From: Clostridia bacterium
GTDB taxonomy: Bacteria > Bacillota > Clostridia > TANB77 > UBA1234
Length of the DNA stretch: 48,912 nucleotides
Direction of reading: 5' to 3'
Assembly: GCA_017469545.1 (NCBI GenBank)
Contig: JAFUGE010000010.1
Span: 1 to 48,912, forward strand
In this document: in pieces, positions 1 to 7,665 of the stretch
Position numbering within the stretch: position 1 is the stretch's first letter
How the letters are laid out: the number at the start of each line of letters is the position of its first letter
Notes under the pieces: model-generated
Databases searched by the model: none
Told to the model about the DNA's origin: nothing
The model's input: the letters and a program-made list of their open reading frames with translations, nothing else
Made by a program: the position numbers and the translations under genes

Positions 1-154
1 CAGAGCTCCAGCTGAAGTAACTTCTAAGACAAAGAGTGGTTTCTCAGATGTTAACAGCAAACATAAGTTATTTGCAGACATTATCGAAGCTACAAGAGCT
101 GCACATACATATACATTAACAGTTGAAGGAACAGAAGTTGCTGTGGAAGACTAA
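1..154 (+). CDS. C-terminal end of an S-layer homology protein (partial)
   Basis: An open frame enters from the left edge and stops at TAA 152-154. Its last 50 residues are nearly identical to the C-terminus of the complete S-layer protein at 400-2400: both contain TSKTKSGFSDV and then KLFADIxEATR followed by a short acidic tail. This is therefore the end of a tandem paralogue, probably of the same three-SLH design, anchored to secondary cell-wall polymer outside the cell. A rho-independent terminator follows at once. The start, signal peptide and SLH repeats lie outside the window. Identity is strong by paralogy; function beyond surface anchoring is inference. Confidence 0.85.
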   Translation, partial: RAPAEVTSKTKSGFSDVNSKHKLFADIIEATRAAHTYTLTVEGTEVAVED

Positions 155-162
155 TTATATAG

Positions 163-190
163 TGGCGCCCGTTGGGCGCCATTTTCGTTT
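163..190 (+). terminator. Rho-independent terminator of the upstream S-layer gene
   Basis: Perfect 7-bp G/C stem TGGCGCC/GGCGCCA (163-169 and 175-181) with a 5-nt loop, followed by TTTTCGTTTT, nine bases after the stop codon. Confidence 0.85.
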
Positions 191-270
191 TCAATTTTAT
201 GATGTCATGATGCCACTAACACGAGATTTTTAAAAATTTTTTCAAAAAGGTATTCCCTTTTGGCCAAGTC

Positions 271-281
271 TGTGATATAAT
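271..281 (+). promoter_or_regulatory. Extended -10 promoter of the S-layer gene
   Basis: TGATATAAT (273-281) is an extended -10 element (TGn plus consensus TATAAT). No good -35 hexamer lies 17 bp upstream, so the TG extension may be essential. It would give a leader of roughly 110 nt before the start at 400. Confidence 0.6.
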
Positions 282-311
282 GCTCCTTGCCAAATAAGAG
301 AGGCGTTTTAC

Positions 312-371
312 AAAAGAAGCTAAACGAGAAGAGTCTAGCTTCTTTTGTCTTTTTCTCGCTAAAAAAAGCGA
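312..371 (+). promoter_or_regulatory. Two hairpins in the S-layer mRNA leader
   Basis: Hairpin 1 has a perfect 11-bp stem, AAAAGAAGCTA (312-322) with TAGCTTCTTTT (336-346), followed by GTCTTTTT. Hairpin 2 pairs TCGCT (356-360) with AGCGA (367-371) and ends 13 nt before the ribosome site. The first could act as an attenuator or as an mRNA stabiliser, as is common for abundant S-layer transcripts; the sequence alone does not decide. Confidence 0.55.
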
Positions 372-399
372 ATTATAAAATAAAGGGAGGACAAACACA

Positions 400-2400
400 A
401 TGAAAAACTCAAAAAGAGTAATTTCTTTGTTATTAGTAGCTATGATGGCTGTTCTTGCAGTAGCACCAACAGTTATGGCTGCAACAACAAAGAATGTCAC
501 AGTATATGCTACGATTAAAGACGCTAATGGCAGAACATTAGATTCTTCAAAGACATATACAGACATTAAAGCAGGGGACACAATTACAGTTACAGCTGAA
601 TGCCCAGATAAGGATTCTATTGAATGGTCTACAGACACAGAATTCATGAATGCCTTTGGATACAAGGTAAATAGCAAGGGTATGGCAATTCTAGCATATG
701 TTTGGGACAACGAGACAAAAGCACAAGCTAAAGTTTCTAGCGACCCTACAAAAATGATAATTACTGTTCCTAATTTTGCAGAAGGTTCTACACACACATT
801 AAAAGTAGAGGCTGTAGGCGCAATTGATGGATTAGAAGATGGTGGCGTTAGATATGTAGCAAATACAAATTGGATTGCAATTAAATTTACTATCCCAACT
901 ACATCTACAAAGCCAGCTACAACAGCTGCTACAAGCTTAACATACAATGGTAGAGAATTATCTACTTCAAAAGTAGAAGTTGTTGAAGAGTTAAGTAGCT
1001 TAGAGTTAAAAGCTATCACAAATGGAACTGTTGATGTATTAGGATACAAATGGGATGATCTTCCATCTCGTGGTGGAGACAAGTCTTCATACACACTTCC
1101 AATCGTTAGTGACTTTATGCCAGGCGAAACACACACACTACAAGTTCAAATGATTACAGTAGATGGCGTTAAGAGCGAAAAGCAAACATATAAAATTAAG
1201 ATTGCTGCAAAAGCTGCAGACCCAGTTGATGAGCCAGAAGAGCCAGGTTATGACAATGATGGTGAACTAATTGTTGAGCCTTGGATGAGAGAAGAGGATG
1301 GTTTAAACACACTTGCCGTTTCTCTAAGAAATGACTCTGAGGAAGAGGATAAGGCAAACAAAAATATCTATGCATTAAATGAAAAAGTTACTTACTATGT
1401 AGATTACAAGAACGGCGGAAGAGCTACTTCTAAGAAAGTAACACTTGTATTAAATGTTCCTGAAACATTTAAAGTTGTAAATAGCGATGGTGGCTCAGTA
1501 TCTGCAAAGAAAGGCACAATTACTTGGACATTTAATGGCCTTGACAAAGAAGAAGCTGGCACAAAGACAGTAGTATTAAAGTATACAAGTATTGGTACTA
1601 AGAAAGTAACAAGCAAAATTGTAAAACCATTAGCTGAAATTCAATTAGATGGCAAGACAAAAGATAGCTCTGCTGTTATGAATTTAATTTACAGAGATGG
1701 CGATACAGAAATCAAAGATACTCACTATCCATATATGTTTGGTGACAAAGACGACACAACATTTAGACCAAACGATGGTATCACAAGAGCTGAAGCTGCT
1801 TTAGTTCTAACAAGAACATTAGGCATTTCAACAGCTTATGATACAAGCAAATACAATTATCCAGACCTAGACGAGACATACCTAGAGGCTAGAAAAGCAA
1901 TTGTTGCTGCTACAGCTTATGGTATCGTTAGAGGATATGAAGATGGTACTTATAGACCAAACGAGTTAATTACTCGTGCTGAATTCATGACAATTCTAGC
2001 TAACATTATTGAAACAGATAATGACGAAGGATTTGAAATCAAGGATTCAAGCTCAAGCATTAAGCGTTATAAGGATACAACAAGAGTATACTACTTGAGA
2101 GATTCTTATGAAGAAGAGCACTGGGCTATTGACGAAGTAACATTACTTGCTAGACTTAACATGACTCCACTTTCAGATAGCAACAGAAACATTAGACTTG
2201 ACGACACAATTACAAGAGCAGAAGTAGCTCAATTAATGAACTTCTTCCTACTTAGAGCTCCAGCTGATGTAACTTCTAAGACGAAGAGCGGATTTAGCGA
2301 TGTAACAAAGAACCACAAATTGTTTGCTGATATTGTTGAAGCAACAAGAGGTGCACATACATATTACATCACAGAAGACGCTACAGAAGCAATTGACTAA
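400..2400 (+). CDS. S-layer protein with three C-terminal SLH domains
   Basis: Secreted 666-residue surface protein. Residues 1-28 are a signal peptide (basic start, hydrophobic core, cut after VMA). Residues about 30-165 and 170-268 form two beta-rich modules. The first carries the pattern GDTITVTA, then GxNxxGM, AYVWDN, ITVP, TDW-like, which recurs in the small secreted proteins at 3841 and 6560. Residues about 330-415 resemble a DUF11-type adhesion repeat (YYVDYKNGG). Three SLH repeats follow (about 440-625), marked by TFRPNDGITRAEAA, TYRPNELITRAEF and DDTITRAEVAQ, which bind cell-wall polysaccharide. AGGGAGG sits 9 nt before the ATG. It is the second of a tandem pair with the partial gene at the left edge. 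Codon use is A/T-rich, unlike the genes just downstream. Confidence 0.9.
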   Translation: MKNSKRVISLLLVAMMAVLAVAPTVMAATTKNVTVYATIKDANGRTLDSSKTYTDIKAGDTITVTAECPDKDSIEWSTDTEFMNAFGYKVNSKGMAILAYVWDNETKAQAKVSSDPTKMIITVPNFAEGSTHTLKVEAVGAIDGLEDGGVRYVANTNWIAIKFTIPTTSTKPATTAATSLTYNGRELSTSKVEVVEELSSLELKAITNGTVDVLGYKWDDLPSRGGDKSSYTLPIVSDFMPGETHTLQVQMITVDGVKSEKQTYKIKIAAKAADPVDEPEEPGYDNDGELIVEPWMREEDGLNTLAVSLRNDSEEEDKANKNIYALNEKVTYYVDYKNGGRATSKKVTLVLNVPETFKVVNSDGGSVSAKKGTITWTFNGLDKEEAGTKTVVLKYTSIGTKKVTSKIVKPLAEIQLDGKTKDSSAVMNLIYRDGDTEIKDTHYPYMFGDKDDTTFRPNDGITRAEAALVLTRTLGISTAYDTSKYNYPDLDETYLEARKAIVAATAYGIVRGYEDGTYRPNELITRAEFMTILANIIETDNDEGFEIKDSSSSIKRYKDTTRVYYLRDSYEEEHWAIDEVTLLARLNMTPLSDSNRNIRLDDTITRAEVAQLMNFFLLRAPADVTSKTKSGFSDVTKNHKLFADIVEATRGAHTYYITEDATEAID

Positions 2401-2423
2401 GGTTTTACTCATAATAAAATAAA

Positions 2424-2467
2424 CTCAAAAATGGCCTAATACCGCAAGGTATTAGGCCATTTTTGAG
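2424..2467 (+). terminator. Strong terminator after the S-layer gene
   Basis: A perfect 20-bp inverted repeat, arms 2424-2443 and 2448-2467 (core TGGCCTAATACC), around a GCAA tetraloop. The 3' arm itself supplies the T run, so it can stop transcription from both sides. Confidence 0.9.
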
Positions 2468-2472
2468 CTTTG

Positions 2473-2584
2473 AGAGATTTTGTGCCTCCCGGGGTTTAGC
2501 CCGGGAGCAAAAAATCTCTCTGTAACAGGCAGTAAATTCATGTGAATCCAAAACCCTCCCGGGGTTTAGCCCGGGAGCAAAAAA
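2473..2584 (+). repeat. Twin CTCCCGGG hairpins
   Basis: Two identical 30-base units start 70 bp apart (2485-2514 and 2555-2584). Each is a stem CTCCCGGG/CCCGGGAG with a GTTTAG loop followed by GCAAAAAA. In the first copy the stem is extended by AGAGATTTT (2473-2481) and AAAATCTCT (2511-2519). They lie between a strong terminator and the next promoter, so they are probably a small repeat family rather than extra terminators. Confidence 0.7.
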
Positions 2585-2640
2585 GTGCTCTGTATATGAT
2601 ATTTTTGTTACAGAATTGTTACAAAAATATTACAAAACAC

Positions 2641-2669
2641 TTGAAAATTGACATAAGTAATGGTATAAT
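2641..2669 (+). promoter_or_regulatory. Promoter of the Pro/Thr-rich secreted protein
   Basis: TTGAAA (2641-2646), 17-bp spacer, TATAAT (2664-2669) preceded by TGG (extended -10). The predicted leader is short, about 27 nt, ending in AAGGAGG. Confidence 0.8.
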
Positions 2670-2703
2670 AGTCCCGTAATAAATCTTACAAGGAGGGAAA
2701 ACC

Positions 2704-3768
2704 ATGAAAAAAATGGTTGCGGTCGTATTAATGCTGTTAATGGTATTTGCGACCTGTGCTGCTATTGCGGCACCCGAAGCTACGTTAACTTCCCGGGTAG
2801 CTACCAATAACTGCATTGGTAGCGAAAATGGAACTTTCTTTGAATACTTTATCTGGAAGGACGATTTAGAGAAGGTTTCCTACATCGAGATTACCAATAA
2901 AATTACCGATTGGGACGGTGTCTATTTTATTGGTACGGCTGAAGGCCTTATCGGCCGGATTTGGGCAGCGGATGATGTTGGCGTCTTGATTAAGGATAAG
3001 CAGAAGACGGAACTTTCTGCCGCTTTAAACCAGGCTGGTGAGGTTTACAGCAACTACGTGCTCCAGGGTTACTCTACTACCGAAGTTGATTTCTACGGCA
3101 ACGTGAAGCCTGTGAGGGTCATTCAGATTGATGGCGAGGCGAATTATCGCTTGGTCATTGTACAGAGGCCCGTACCGGAAGAAGCGAAGGAAGGGCCTGT
3201 CCCTACGCCGGCTCCTACTAAGGCGCCGACGAAGAAGCCTACTAAGAAGCCCACAAAGGCTCCTACGGCTACTCCGAAACCCACGCCCCATCCTCATTTG
3301 AATGAGACGACGAACACGGCTACTCCAAAGCCGACACCGGTGCCGCAAATCAACGACACGACGAACACGGCTACGCCGAAGCCCACTCCAGTACCACAAG
3401 TGAATGATACGGAGCAGGGGGGGAAGGTTACGCCCAGGCCTGTAGTAGTTGACCCGAACCCTACTTTGTCACCAGAAGACGATGCCAAGCTGGACTTTGT
3501 CGATATTCCGGTAGAAAATCCATCTGATAGGAATACACCACGTCCGGTATTGGTGGACCCAAATCCGACGCTTAGCCCGGAGGACGATGCAAAGCTGGAC
3601 TTCGAGGATATTCCTGTTGGAGGGACGCCTGTACATGAAGTCACACCGGAACCGCCCGTGACAACGGAGGAACCTGAGACAACGAAGAAGCCGTTACCCA
3701 ATCCGGGGCTTTCTGATGCAAATCCTGAATTGGATAATGGTCAGTCAAATGGATTGGACTTTGACTGA
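2704..3768 (+). CDS. Secreted protein with Pro/Thr-rich stalk
   Basis: A 354-residue exported protein not matched to a known family. A signal peptide covers about residues 1-23 (ends AAIAA). Residues about 24-155 form a small globular region. Beyond that lies a long low-complexity stalk of TPKPTP, TKKPTK and NDTTNTA repeats, typical of wall-spanning linkers. Two near-identical units PNPTLSPEDDAKLDF (about residues 255-300) follow, then a Pro/Glu-rich acidic tail. No SLH domain, LPxTG motif or transmembrane tail is visible, so attachment is unknown. Codon use is G/C-richer than the housekeeping genes and includes CGG at 2794 and 2956. The gene has its own promoter and terminator and is monocistronic. 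Confidence 0.8.
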   Translation: MKKMVAVVLMLLMVFATCAAIAAPEATLTSRVATNNCIGSENGTFFEYFIWKDDLEKVSYIEITNKITDWDGVYFIGTAEGLIGRIWAADDVGVLIKDKQKTELSAALNQAGEVYSNYVLQGYSTTEVDFYGNVKPVRVIQIDGEANYRLVIVQRPVPEEAKEGPVPTPAPTKAPTKKPTKKPTKAPTATPKPTPHPHLNETTNTATPKPTPVPQINDTTNTATPKPTPVPQVNDTEQGGKVTPRPVVVDPNPTLSPEDDAKLDFVDIPVENPSDRNTPRPVLVDPNPTLSPEDDAKLDFEDIPVGGTPVHEVTPEPPVTTEEPETTKKPLPNPGLSDANPELDNGQSNGLDFD

Positions 3769-3800
3769 TTCCAAGTAACTAATGTAACAAAAGATAAAAT

Positions 3801-3836
3801 AAAAGCGCTAACTGCATTTGCAGCTAGCGCTTTTTG
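3801..3836. terminator. Bidirectional terminator between convergent genes
   Basis: AGCGCTA (with an A/C mismatch) then CTGC-ATTT-GCAG and TAGCGCT flanked by A and T runs, placed between the stop codons of the genes ending at 3768 (+) and 3841 (-). Confidence 0.8.
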
Positions 3837-3840
3837 TGGT

Positions 3841-4644
3841 TTATTCCGTCATAACAATGTGTAATGATAGCCAATCTGTTTCTGCCTCGATGTGACTTCC
3901 ATCTTCTCTGTTCCAGTTGTCAGAAGCGGCAACGGCACAGAATGTCAAGCTGTGTTCTGTATCGAGCTCAAAGTCTTCCGGTACAATGACAATTACTTGA
4001 TTGGGCAGCTCGGATTGTATGATGTCTTCATTGTCCCAGGAATATGCAATAAATGCCATGCCTTGATCATTAGGAGAAAATCCGAGACTGCGCATCAATT
4101 CTACATCACTGGAACATTCTACGGAGAGTTCGTTTAAGCTACTGGCTGTAATCTTAATTTCGTCGCCAGGCTTAAAGTAGTAGCCTTTCTCTAGGTCAAG
4201 TTCTTCCTCTTCAAAGCTTAAAGATACGTCTACGTCGATATACTGATTGCCACCAATATAATTGACTGGATAGATAAGTGAGAGAGAGTAGTCTTCGTCA
4301 TTTTCGCCTTCCCAAGTAGCTTGCGCGTGGAATAGAACTTGAGATTGATATTCCATCCGTGGCATGCCTACACTTGCTGTATCAGAGGGAAAAATACTTG
4401 CTTCGCCAGTATTAAAATCGTTATCAGGATCGCTTAGATAGACAGAAATGAACTTCACTTTTTGTGCAGGGTCTGCCGTAATGGTAATGCGATCACCTGG
4501 TGCTACGTTAAAGGCTTTTTCCGGCTCCATAAGCTTGCCGTTTAGGAAGAGCCTCATGTAGTAGTCGTCGCTTACTTCAGCATGGGCAGAAGCGAGACTA
4601 AGAAGTAGCAGAGCAGTTAGGAGAAGGGCAAGAAGTTTTTTCAT
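3841..4644 (-). CDS. Secreted protein with two S-layer-associated beta modules
   Basis: A 267-residue exported protein (signal peptide 1-22, ending SAHA) of unknown function. It has two related modules. The C-terminal one (about 140-267) reads GDEIKITA, ELSVECSSD, GFSPNDQGMAFIAYSWDN, VPEDFE, EHSLTFCAVAASD and TDWLSLHIV. It aligns closely with the protein at 6560-7387 and with the N-terminal module of the S-layer protein at 400-2400. The N-terminal module (GDRITITADPAQKVKFISVYL) is a more distant copy. GGAGG lies just before the ATG. It is transcribed after the gene at 4725-5174, separated by a hairpin. One CGG codon (4359-4357) is used as Arg. The likely role is a surface-layer accessory protein, by shared domain only. 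Confidence 0.75.
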   Translation of the reverse strand: MKKLLALLLTALLLLSLASAHAEVSDDYYMRLFLNGKLMEPEKAFNVAPGDRITITADPAQKVKFISVYLSDPDNDFNTGEASIFPSDTASVGMPRMEYQSQVLFHAQATWEGENDEDYSLSLIYPVNYIGGNQYIDVDVSLSFEEEELDLEKGYYFKPGDEIKITASSLNELSVECSSDVELMRSLGFSPNDQGMAFIAYSWDNEDIIQSELPNQVIVIVPEDFELDTEHSLTFCAVAASDNWNREDGSHIEAETDWLSLHIVMTE

Positions 4645-4683
4645 AGGAAACCTCCATTTATAATCAGCAAATACTAGAAACGT

Positions 4684-4710
4684 TAGGACGGCACTTTGCG
4701 TGCCGTCCTA
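4684..4710 (-). terminator. Hairpin between two minus-strand secreted-protein genes
   Basis: A perfect 11-bp stem TAGGACGGCAC/GTGCCGTCCTA with a 5-nt loop. The following minus-strand sequence (CGTTTCTAGTATTT) is a poor U-tract, so it may only partly terminate or may instead protect an mRNA end. Confidence 0.6.
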
Positions 4711-4724
4711 GTTAGTATACACAC

Positions 4725-5174
4725 TTATGCAATTAATACATAAAGTGTCACAACATTAGAATTCCCAATGTAGCCGTGCGGGCTGTCATTAATTACCCAT
4801 TCCACTTGCAACCTGTGGATAGAATTCGCCTCGAAATCTTCCGGAATCTCAAGTATCGAAATTGTTTTTCCCTCAAGAGGGAGGGGAGTTGCCGGGCCAT
4901 TATCCCATGAATAATACAATGTTAACGTAGAGAGATCAGGAACGGCATTTTCCGCAGTAGGACGTTGCATGAAACCAAAAACGAAAATCTCGAACGAATC
5001 GTTGAGATTCACATATACGGTGGAACCGTCTATCAGAGTAAATCCTTTGTAATTTACTCGGGTCGTCATCATCCGAACTGCGTCGTCATTTGTTCCAGAT
5101 TCAGCGACAGCAGTATAAGAGAAGAGTGCGAAGAGCATTAGCACAGCCAAAAGAAGAGCAGTAAGCCGTTTCAT
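4725..5174 (-). CDS. Small secreted protein of the same beta-module family
   Basis: A 149-residue protein starting at MKRLTALLLAVLML. The frame is open further upstream to 5240, but GGGAGG 7 nt before 5174 and the signal peptide that starts there fix the start. After cleavage at about residue 25, one module remains, with LYYSWDN, ISILEIPEDFE and IHRLQVEW. These are the same landmarks (YSWDN, VPEDFE, HxL) as in the neighbouring secreted proteins. Residues 34-35 are encoded GTT-CGG-ATG and must be read without a shift, because a +1 shift would meet TGA at once. Function unknown. Confidence 0.7.
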   Translation of the reverse strand: MKRLTALLLAVLMLFALFSYTAVAESGTNDDAVRMMTTRVNYKGFTLIDGSTVYVNLNDSFEIFVFGFMQRPTAENAVPDLSTLTLYYSWDNGPATPLPLEGKTISILEIPEDFEANSIHRLQVEWVINDSPHGYIGNSNVVTLYVLIA

Positions 5175-5288
5175 AGTATTTCCTCCCATTTTTTTGTCGA
5201 TTGGTAAACGAGAAACGCAAGAACATCTCATACACATCACACTCCTTTAAAATTATTTAAATGGACATATAATTGTTTAACCGTCCAC

Positions 5289-5317
5289 AGTTTAGCACTG
5301 GCAGTGAATTTTGTCAA
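5289..5317 (-). promoter_or_regulatory. Promoter for the minus-strand secreted-protein pair
   Basis: On the minus strand TTGACA (5317-5312), 17-bp spacer, TAAACT (5294-5289) preceded by TGC. The same TTGACA-17-TAAACT arrangement drives the homologous gene at 6560-7387. Confidence 0.7.
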
Positions 5318-5474
5318 TATGCGAATGGATAAATTTTATTTGGACGAAATGCGCACTACCGGCTAGATACATGGAATATTTGTCGTATTTTGTCAACAAA
5401 TTTTACATGAATTGGACGCTAACGCAAAACATAAACGGTTTACAAACTGTTTACATATTTTTGAAAGAAAATGG

Positions 5475-5503
5475 TTGCAATTTACATAATAACGTTGTAT
5501 AAT
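5475..5503 (+). promoter_or_regulatory. Promoter shared in sequence with the one at 7615
   Basis: TTGCAA (5475-5480), spacer TTTACATAATAACGTTG (17), TATAAT (5498-5503). The first twelve spacer bases are identical to those of the promoter at 7615-7643, well beyond what -35/-10 function requires, so the spacer probably carries a regulator site. Confidence 0.8.
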
Positions 5504-5513
5504 TATATTGTCT

Positions 5514-5612
5514 GATAAATGATTTTCTTATTCTAACTACCGTATCTAGTTAGAAGGACGTTTCATTTATCGTTAATATATAGTTTCAAAGCGAGCACCA
5601 GGCAAACCGACC
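5514..5612 (+). promoter_or_regulatory. Conserved structured mRNA leader, copy 1
   Basis: Outer stem GATAAATGA (5514-5522) with TCATTTATC (5563-5571). Inner hairpin TTCTAACTA (5531-5539), 7-nt loop, TAGTTAGAA (5547-5555). An unpaired conserved stretch GCACYAGGCAAACCGACC ends at 5612, 41 nt before the start. The paralogous gene at 7793 has the same layout with different bases in both stems. Confidence 0.65.
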
Positions 5613-5653
5613 GATTGTAGCAAAGGAACCACAACACAAAGGAGGACACTACT

Positions 5654-6409
5654 ATGAAGAGGTTCATTTCTATCATTCTTATCGCGATAATCGCGACCGC
5701 CACATTTTCTTGCATTGCCCTGGCTGACGGAACCTACGATGGTGCCCAATATATCAGCTTCACTGTACGGGAAATTGATTTAGGAAAGCGCCATGATGTA
5801 AGGACAGAAATTAAAGCTGGCGATAAGCTGGTCTATGCGGGGCCTGTCACGAATGGCATCGGTTATGGAAATAATCGACGTCTTGCGGCACAGTTAAATG
5901 ACAACCCTAGTCCGGGAGAAGAAATCAGTGGGACGGGTGTCATTGGGGCTTTCCGTGACGATGGACGAGTAAAAGCTGCTCAGGGATATTCGGTAATAGG
6001 ATACAAATTTAGTATCGAATACCTCGAAGTATACCTCGATACCAAGGGCGAGTACTATTTGCTTCTGGGTGCTCTAGTTAGCCAGAGAAATGATGGAGTA
6101 GGTGGCAAATCGGGTACTAAGGCCAGTACTGACAAGTCCGCCAATACTGACAAATCTTCTGACGAATTTGCTAATCCAACTATCTCGAGCATTAACAAAT
6201 ACGCTTTGTCAACTATTGACGATGGAATTGTTCAGACTGCTTCTAGTGGTCAGACAAATGCGACTTCGGACGACGTCAAGGAAAAGTATAACTTTATCGA
6301 GACCAAAGACGAAGTTGCCAACCCCACATTGCAAACGGTAGAAGTTGCAACTCCGAATTCCGCTCTTAACAATGACTCCGACGAAACTAAGTCCAAGTAT
6401 GGATTCTAA
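5654..6409 (+). CDS. Secreted protein ending in KSKYGF, paralogue of 7793-8614
   Basis: A 251-residue exported protein of unknown function. The signal peptide is 1-24 (ends IALA). Residues about 28-140 form a compact domain shared with the protein at 7793 (VRTEIKAGDKLVYAG versus VRTSVGANDTVVFSG, and YGNNRRLAAQLN versus YANNRGFASEIN). A Ser/Asp/Lys-rich linker with FANPTI, VANPTL and VKEKYNFIETK repeats follows, and the last six residues KSKYGF are identical in the paralogue. AAGGAGG precedes the ATG. Expression is from a shared promoter type and structured leader. A CGG Arg codon lies at 5768. Confidence 0.75.
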   Translation: MKRFISIILIAIIATATFSCIALADGTYDGAQYISFTVREIDLGKRHDVRTEIKAGDKLVYAGPVTNGIGYGNNRRLAAQLNDNPSPGEEISGTGVIGAFRDDGRVKAAQGYSVIGYKFSIEYLEVYLDTKGEYYLLLGALVSQRNDGVGGKSGTKASTDKSANTDKSSDEFANPTISSINKYALSTIDDGIVQTASSGQTNATSDDVKEKYNFIETKDEVANPTLQTVEVATPNSALNNDSDETKSKYGF

Positions 6410-6421
6410 TCTAGTCGGAAA

Positions 6422-6485
6422 GTCAACGGATAGGAGGCAAGTACCTATGCCGTTGACCAAACAGGCAATACCTGTGAAACGCTAA
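6422..6485 (+). other. Hairpin that buries a ribosome site; possible 12-codon ORF
   Basis: GTCAACGG-ATAGG (6422-6434) pairs with CCTAT-G-CCGTTGAC (6444-6457), hiding an AGGAGG (6432-6437) placed 9 nt before an ATG. That ATG opens a frame of 12 codons (MPLTKQAIPVKR, stop at 6483-6485) directly before the terminator. It may be a real leader-type peptide or simply an RNA structure in the 3' untranslated region. Confidence 0.3.
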
Positions 6486-6516
6486 CCCCCTGCCAGTTAA
6501 TGGCAGGGGGATTTTT
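6486..6516 (+). terminator. Terminator of the gene ending at 6409
   Basis: CCCCCTGCCA, loop GTTAA, TGGCAGGGGG then ATTTTT. Confidence 0.9.
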
Positions 6517-6525
6517 AGGTATGCG

Positions 6526-6553
6526 AAAGCCACCAGCTGGACTGGTGGCTTTA
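6526..6553. terminator. Bidirectional terminator facing the minus gene
   Basis: AAAGCCACCAG, loop CTGGA, CTGGTGGCTTT; a perfect 11-bp stem immediately 3' of the minus-strand gene ending at 6560. Confidence 0.8.
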
Positions 6554-6559
6554 TTTGTG

Positions 6560-7387
6560 TTATTCTACGATAGTAAATCGAATTTTTAACCAATCTGTGT
6601 CTCCGACAATTTGACTTCCGTCATCCATTTTTTTATTATGACCGGCTGAAACTGCCTGGAAACGAATGGTATGCTCAGAGTCCACATCGAAGTCTTCTGG
6701 TATTGTAATAATGCATTCACAGGGGTTTTCAGAGTAAATCATAGGGCCGCTATCAATGTAGTATGCAATGTAGGACATTCCATAATTGTTAGGGACAAAT
6801 CCATTCTCTTTCATCCATTCCGCATCTTTTGAGATGGCGACTGATAGTTCATGCATGCTGATAGCATTTATTTCCAGTTCGTCTCCAATCTTAAACTTGT
6901 TTACTTCGTCTAAGTCTATTTGCACTTGATCATGGAGTACATAGACATAGGGAACAATATATTGATATCTATCAATATAGTTTAAATAATACAAGTTCAT
7001 TAATGTATAATCCGAGCCATCGTCGTTTTGCCACGTGGCTTGTAGCAGAAGAATGGGGTGAGTGTCGTATTCTGAATAAGGAATGGTAACATAAAGATTT
7101 TCGAAGTCGGAAAGTGCGACATATACCTGCCTATCGCCTTCAGACCAAGTGAAATCCTCATAGCGTAGATAACCAGAAATAAATACTAAGTTATCAATTG
7201 GCGTTACGTTTACTTTAAGGTTATCTCCCCACGAAACATTGAATTCTGCATCTGTGGGGTACTCTTTGCCTTCATAAGTAATCGTCAAAGAATAGTCTTT
7301 CCGCCACTCAAAATTAGCAAGAGATAGAGTGGAGTGAAAGAACATCACAAGTAATATGCTAAGAAGGGAAAAGTAAAATCGTTTCAT
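6560..7387 (-). CDS. Secreted two-module protein, paralogue of 3841-4644
   Basis: A 275-residue exported protein (signal peptide about 1-24). It has the same two-module plan as the protein at 3841: N-terminal module with GDNLKVNVTPIDNLVFISGYL, C-terminal module with GDELEINA, ELSVAISKDAEWM, GFVPNNYGMSYIAYYIDS, IPEDFDVDSEHTIRF and TDWLKIRFTIVE. The YSWDN motif of relatives is replaced by YYIDS. AAGGAG precedes the ATG. It has its own promoter at 7504-7532. A CGG codon is used after Trp at residue 29 (7303-7301). The role is probably at the cell surface; no enzyme signature is visible. Confidence 0.75.
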   Translation of the reverse strand: MKRFYFSLLSILLVMFFHSTLSLANFEWRKDYSLTITYEGKEYPTDAEFNVSWGDNLKVNVTPIDNLVFISGYLRYEDFTWSEGDRQVYVALSDFENLYVTIPYSEYDTHPILLLQATWQNDDGSDYTLMNLYYLNYIDRYQYIVPYVYVLHDQVQIDLDEVNKFKIGDELEINAISMHELSVAISKDAEWMKENGFVPNNYGMSYIAYYIDSGPMIYSENPCECIITIPEDFDVDSEHTIRFQAVSAGHNKKMDDGSQIVGDTDWLKIRFTIVE

Positions 7388-7503
7388 TAGTATTTCTCCT
7401 TCAATTTGTCAATGAGTATACAGGTGACATGAATCAAACTTCACAATTTACAGTCCTCCTTTTAAATAACTTGAAAGGATTTTATTAGAATCTAACTGCT
7501 AAT

Positions 7504-7532
7504 AGTTTATCACGTTACATAAATATTGTCAA
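7504..7532 (-). promoter_or_regulatory. Promoter of the minus-strand gene at 7387
   Basis: Minus strand TTGACA (7532-7527), 17-bp spacer, TAAACT (7509-7504) preceded by TGA; near copy of the promoter at 5289-5317. Confidence 0.7.
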
Positions 7533-7614
7533 CATAATTTGGAAAGATATAGTTGTGCAAGTGTTTACGCAAGCTCAAACGAGCACAAAATTTACATAAT
7601 TTTCCGGCAAACCC

Positions 7615-7643
7615 TTGAAATTTACATAATAACATGATATAAT
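7615..7643 (+). promoter_or_regulatory. Promoter of the KYGF-protein gene at 7793
   Basis: TTGAAA (7615-7620), spacer TTTACATAATAACATGA (17), TATAAT (7638-7643); the TGA before the -10 makes it extended. Confidence 0.85.
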
Positions 7644-7665
7644 ATAATTGTTTAATTACATTTCC

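Larger units (their letters stand above)
5175..5653. other. Divergent promoter region
   Basis: 479 bases without a supported gene, between the divergent genes at 5174 (-) and 5654 (+). It holds the minus promoter at 5289-5317, several GTTTACA/TTTACATA motifs (5398-5490) that could be operator sites, the plus promoter at 5475-5503 and the structured leader at 5514-5612. The short open frame at 5311-5502 lacks a ribosome site and overlaps the promoters. Confidence 0.6.

Noticed and set aside
216-1136. Long minus-strand open frame opposite the S-layer gene
   Set aside because: It is antisense to a gene with clear signal peptide and SLH domains, and its length reflects biased codon use of that gene.
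5591-5612. c-di-GMP-I (GEMM) riboswitch, suggested by GCACYAGGCAAACC
   Set aside because: The match is limited to one stretch; the second conserved strand, the GNRA-type hairpin and the tetraloop receptor that should follow are absent, and the motif sits at the 3' end of the structure.
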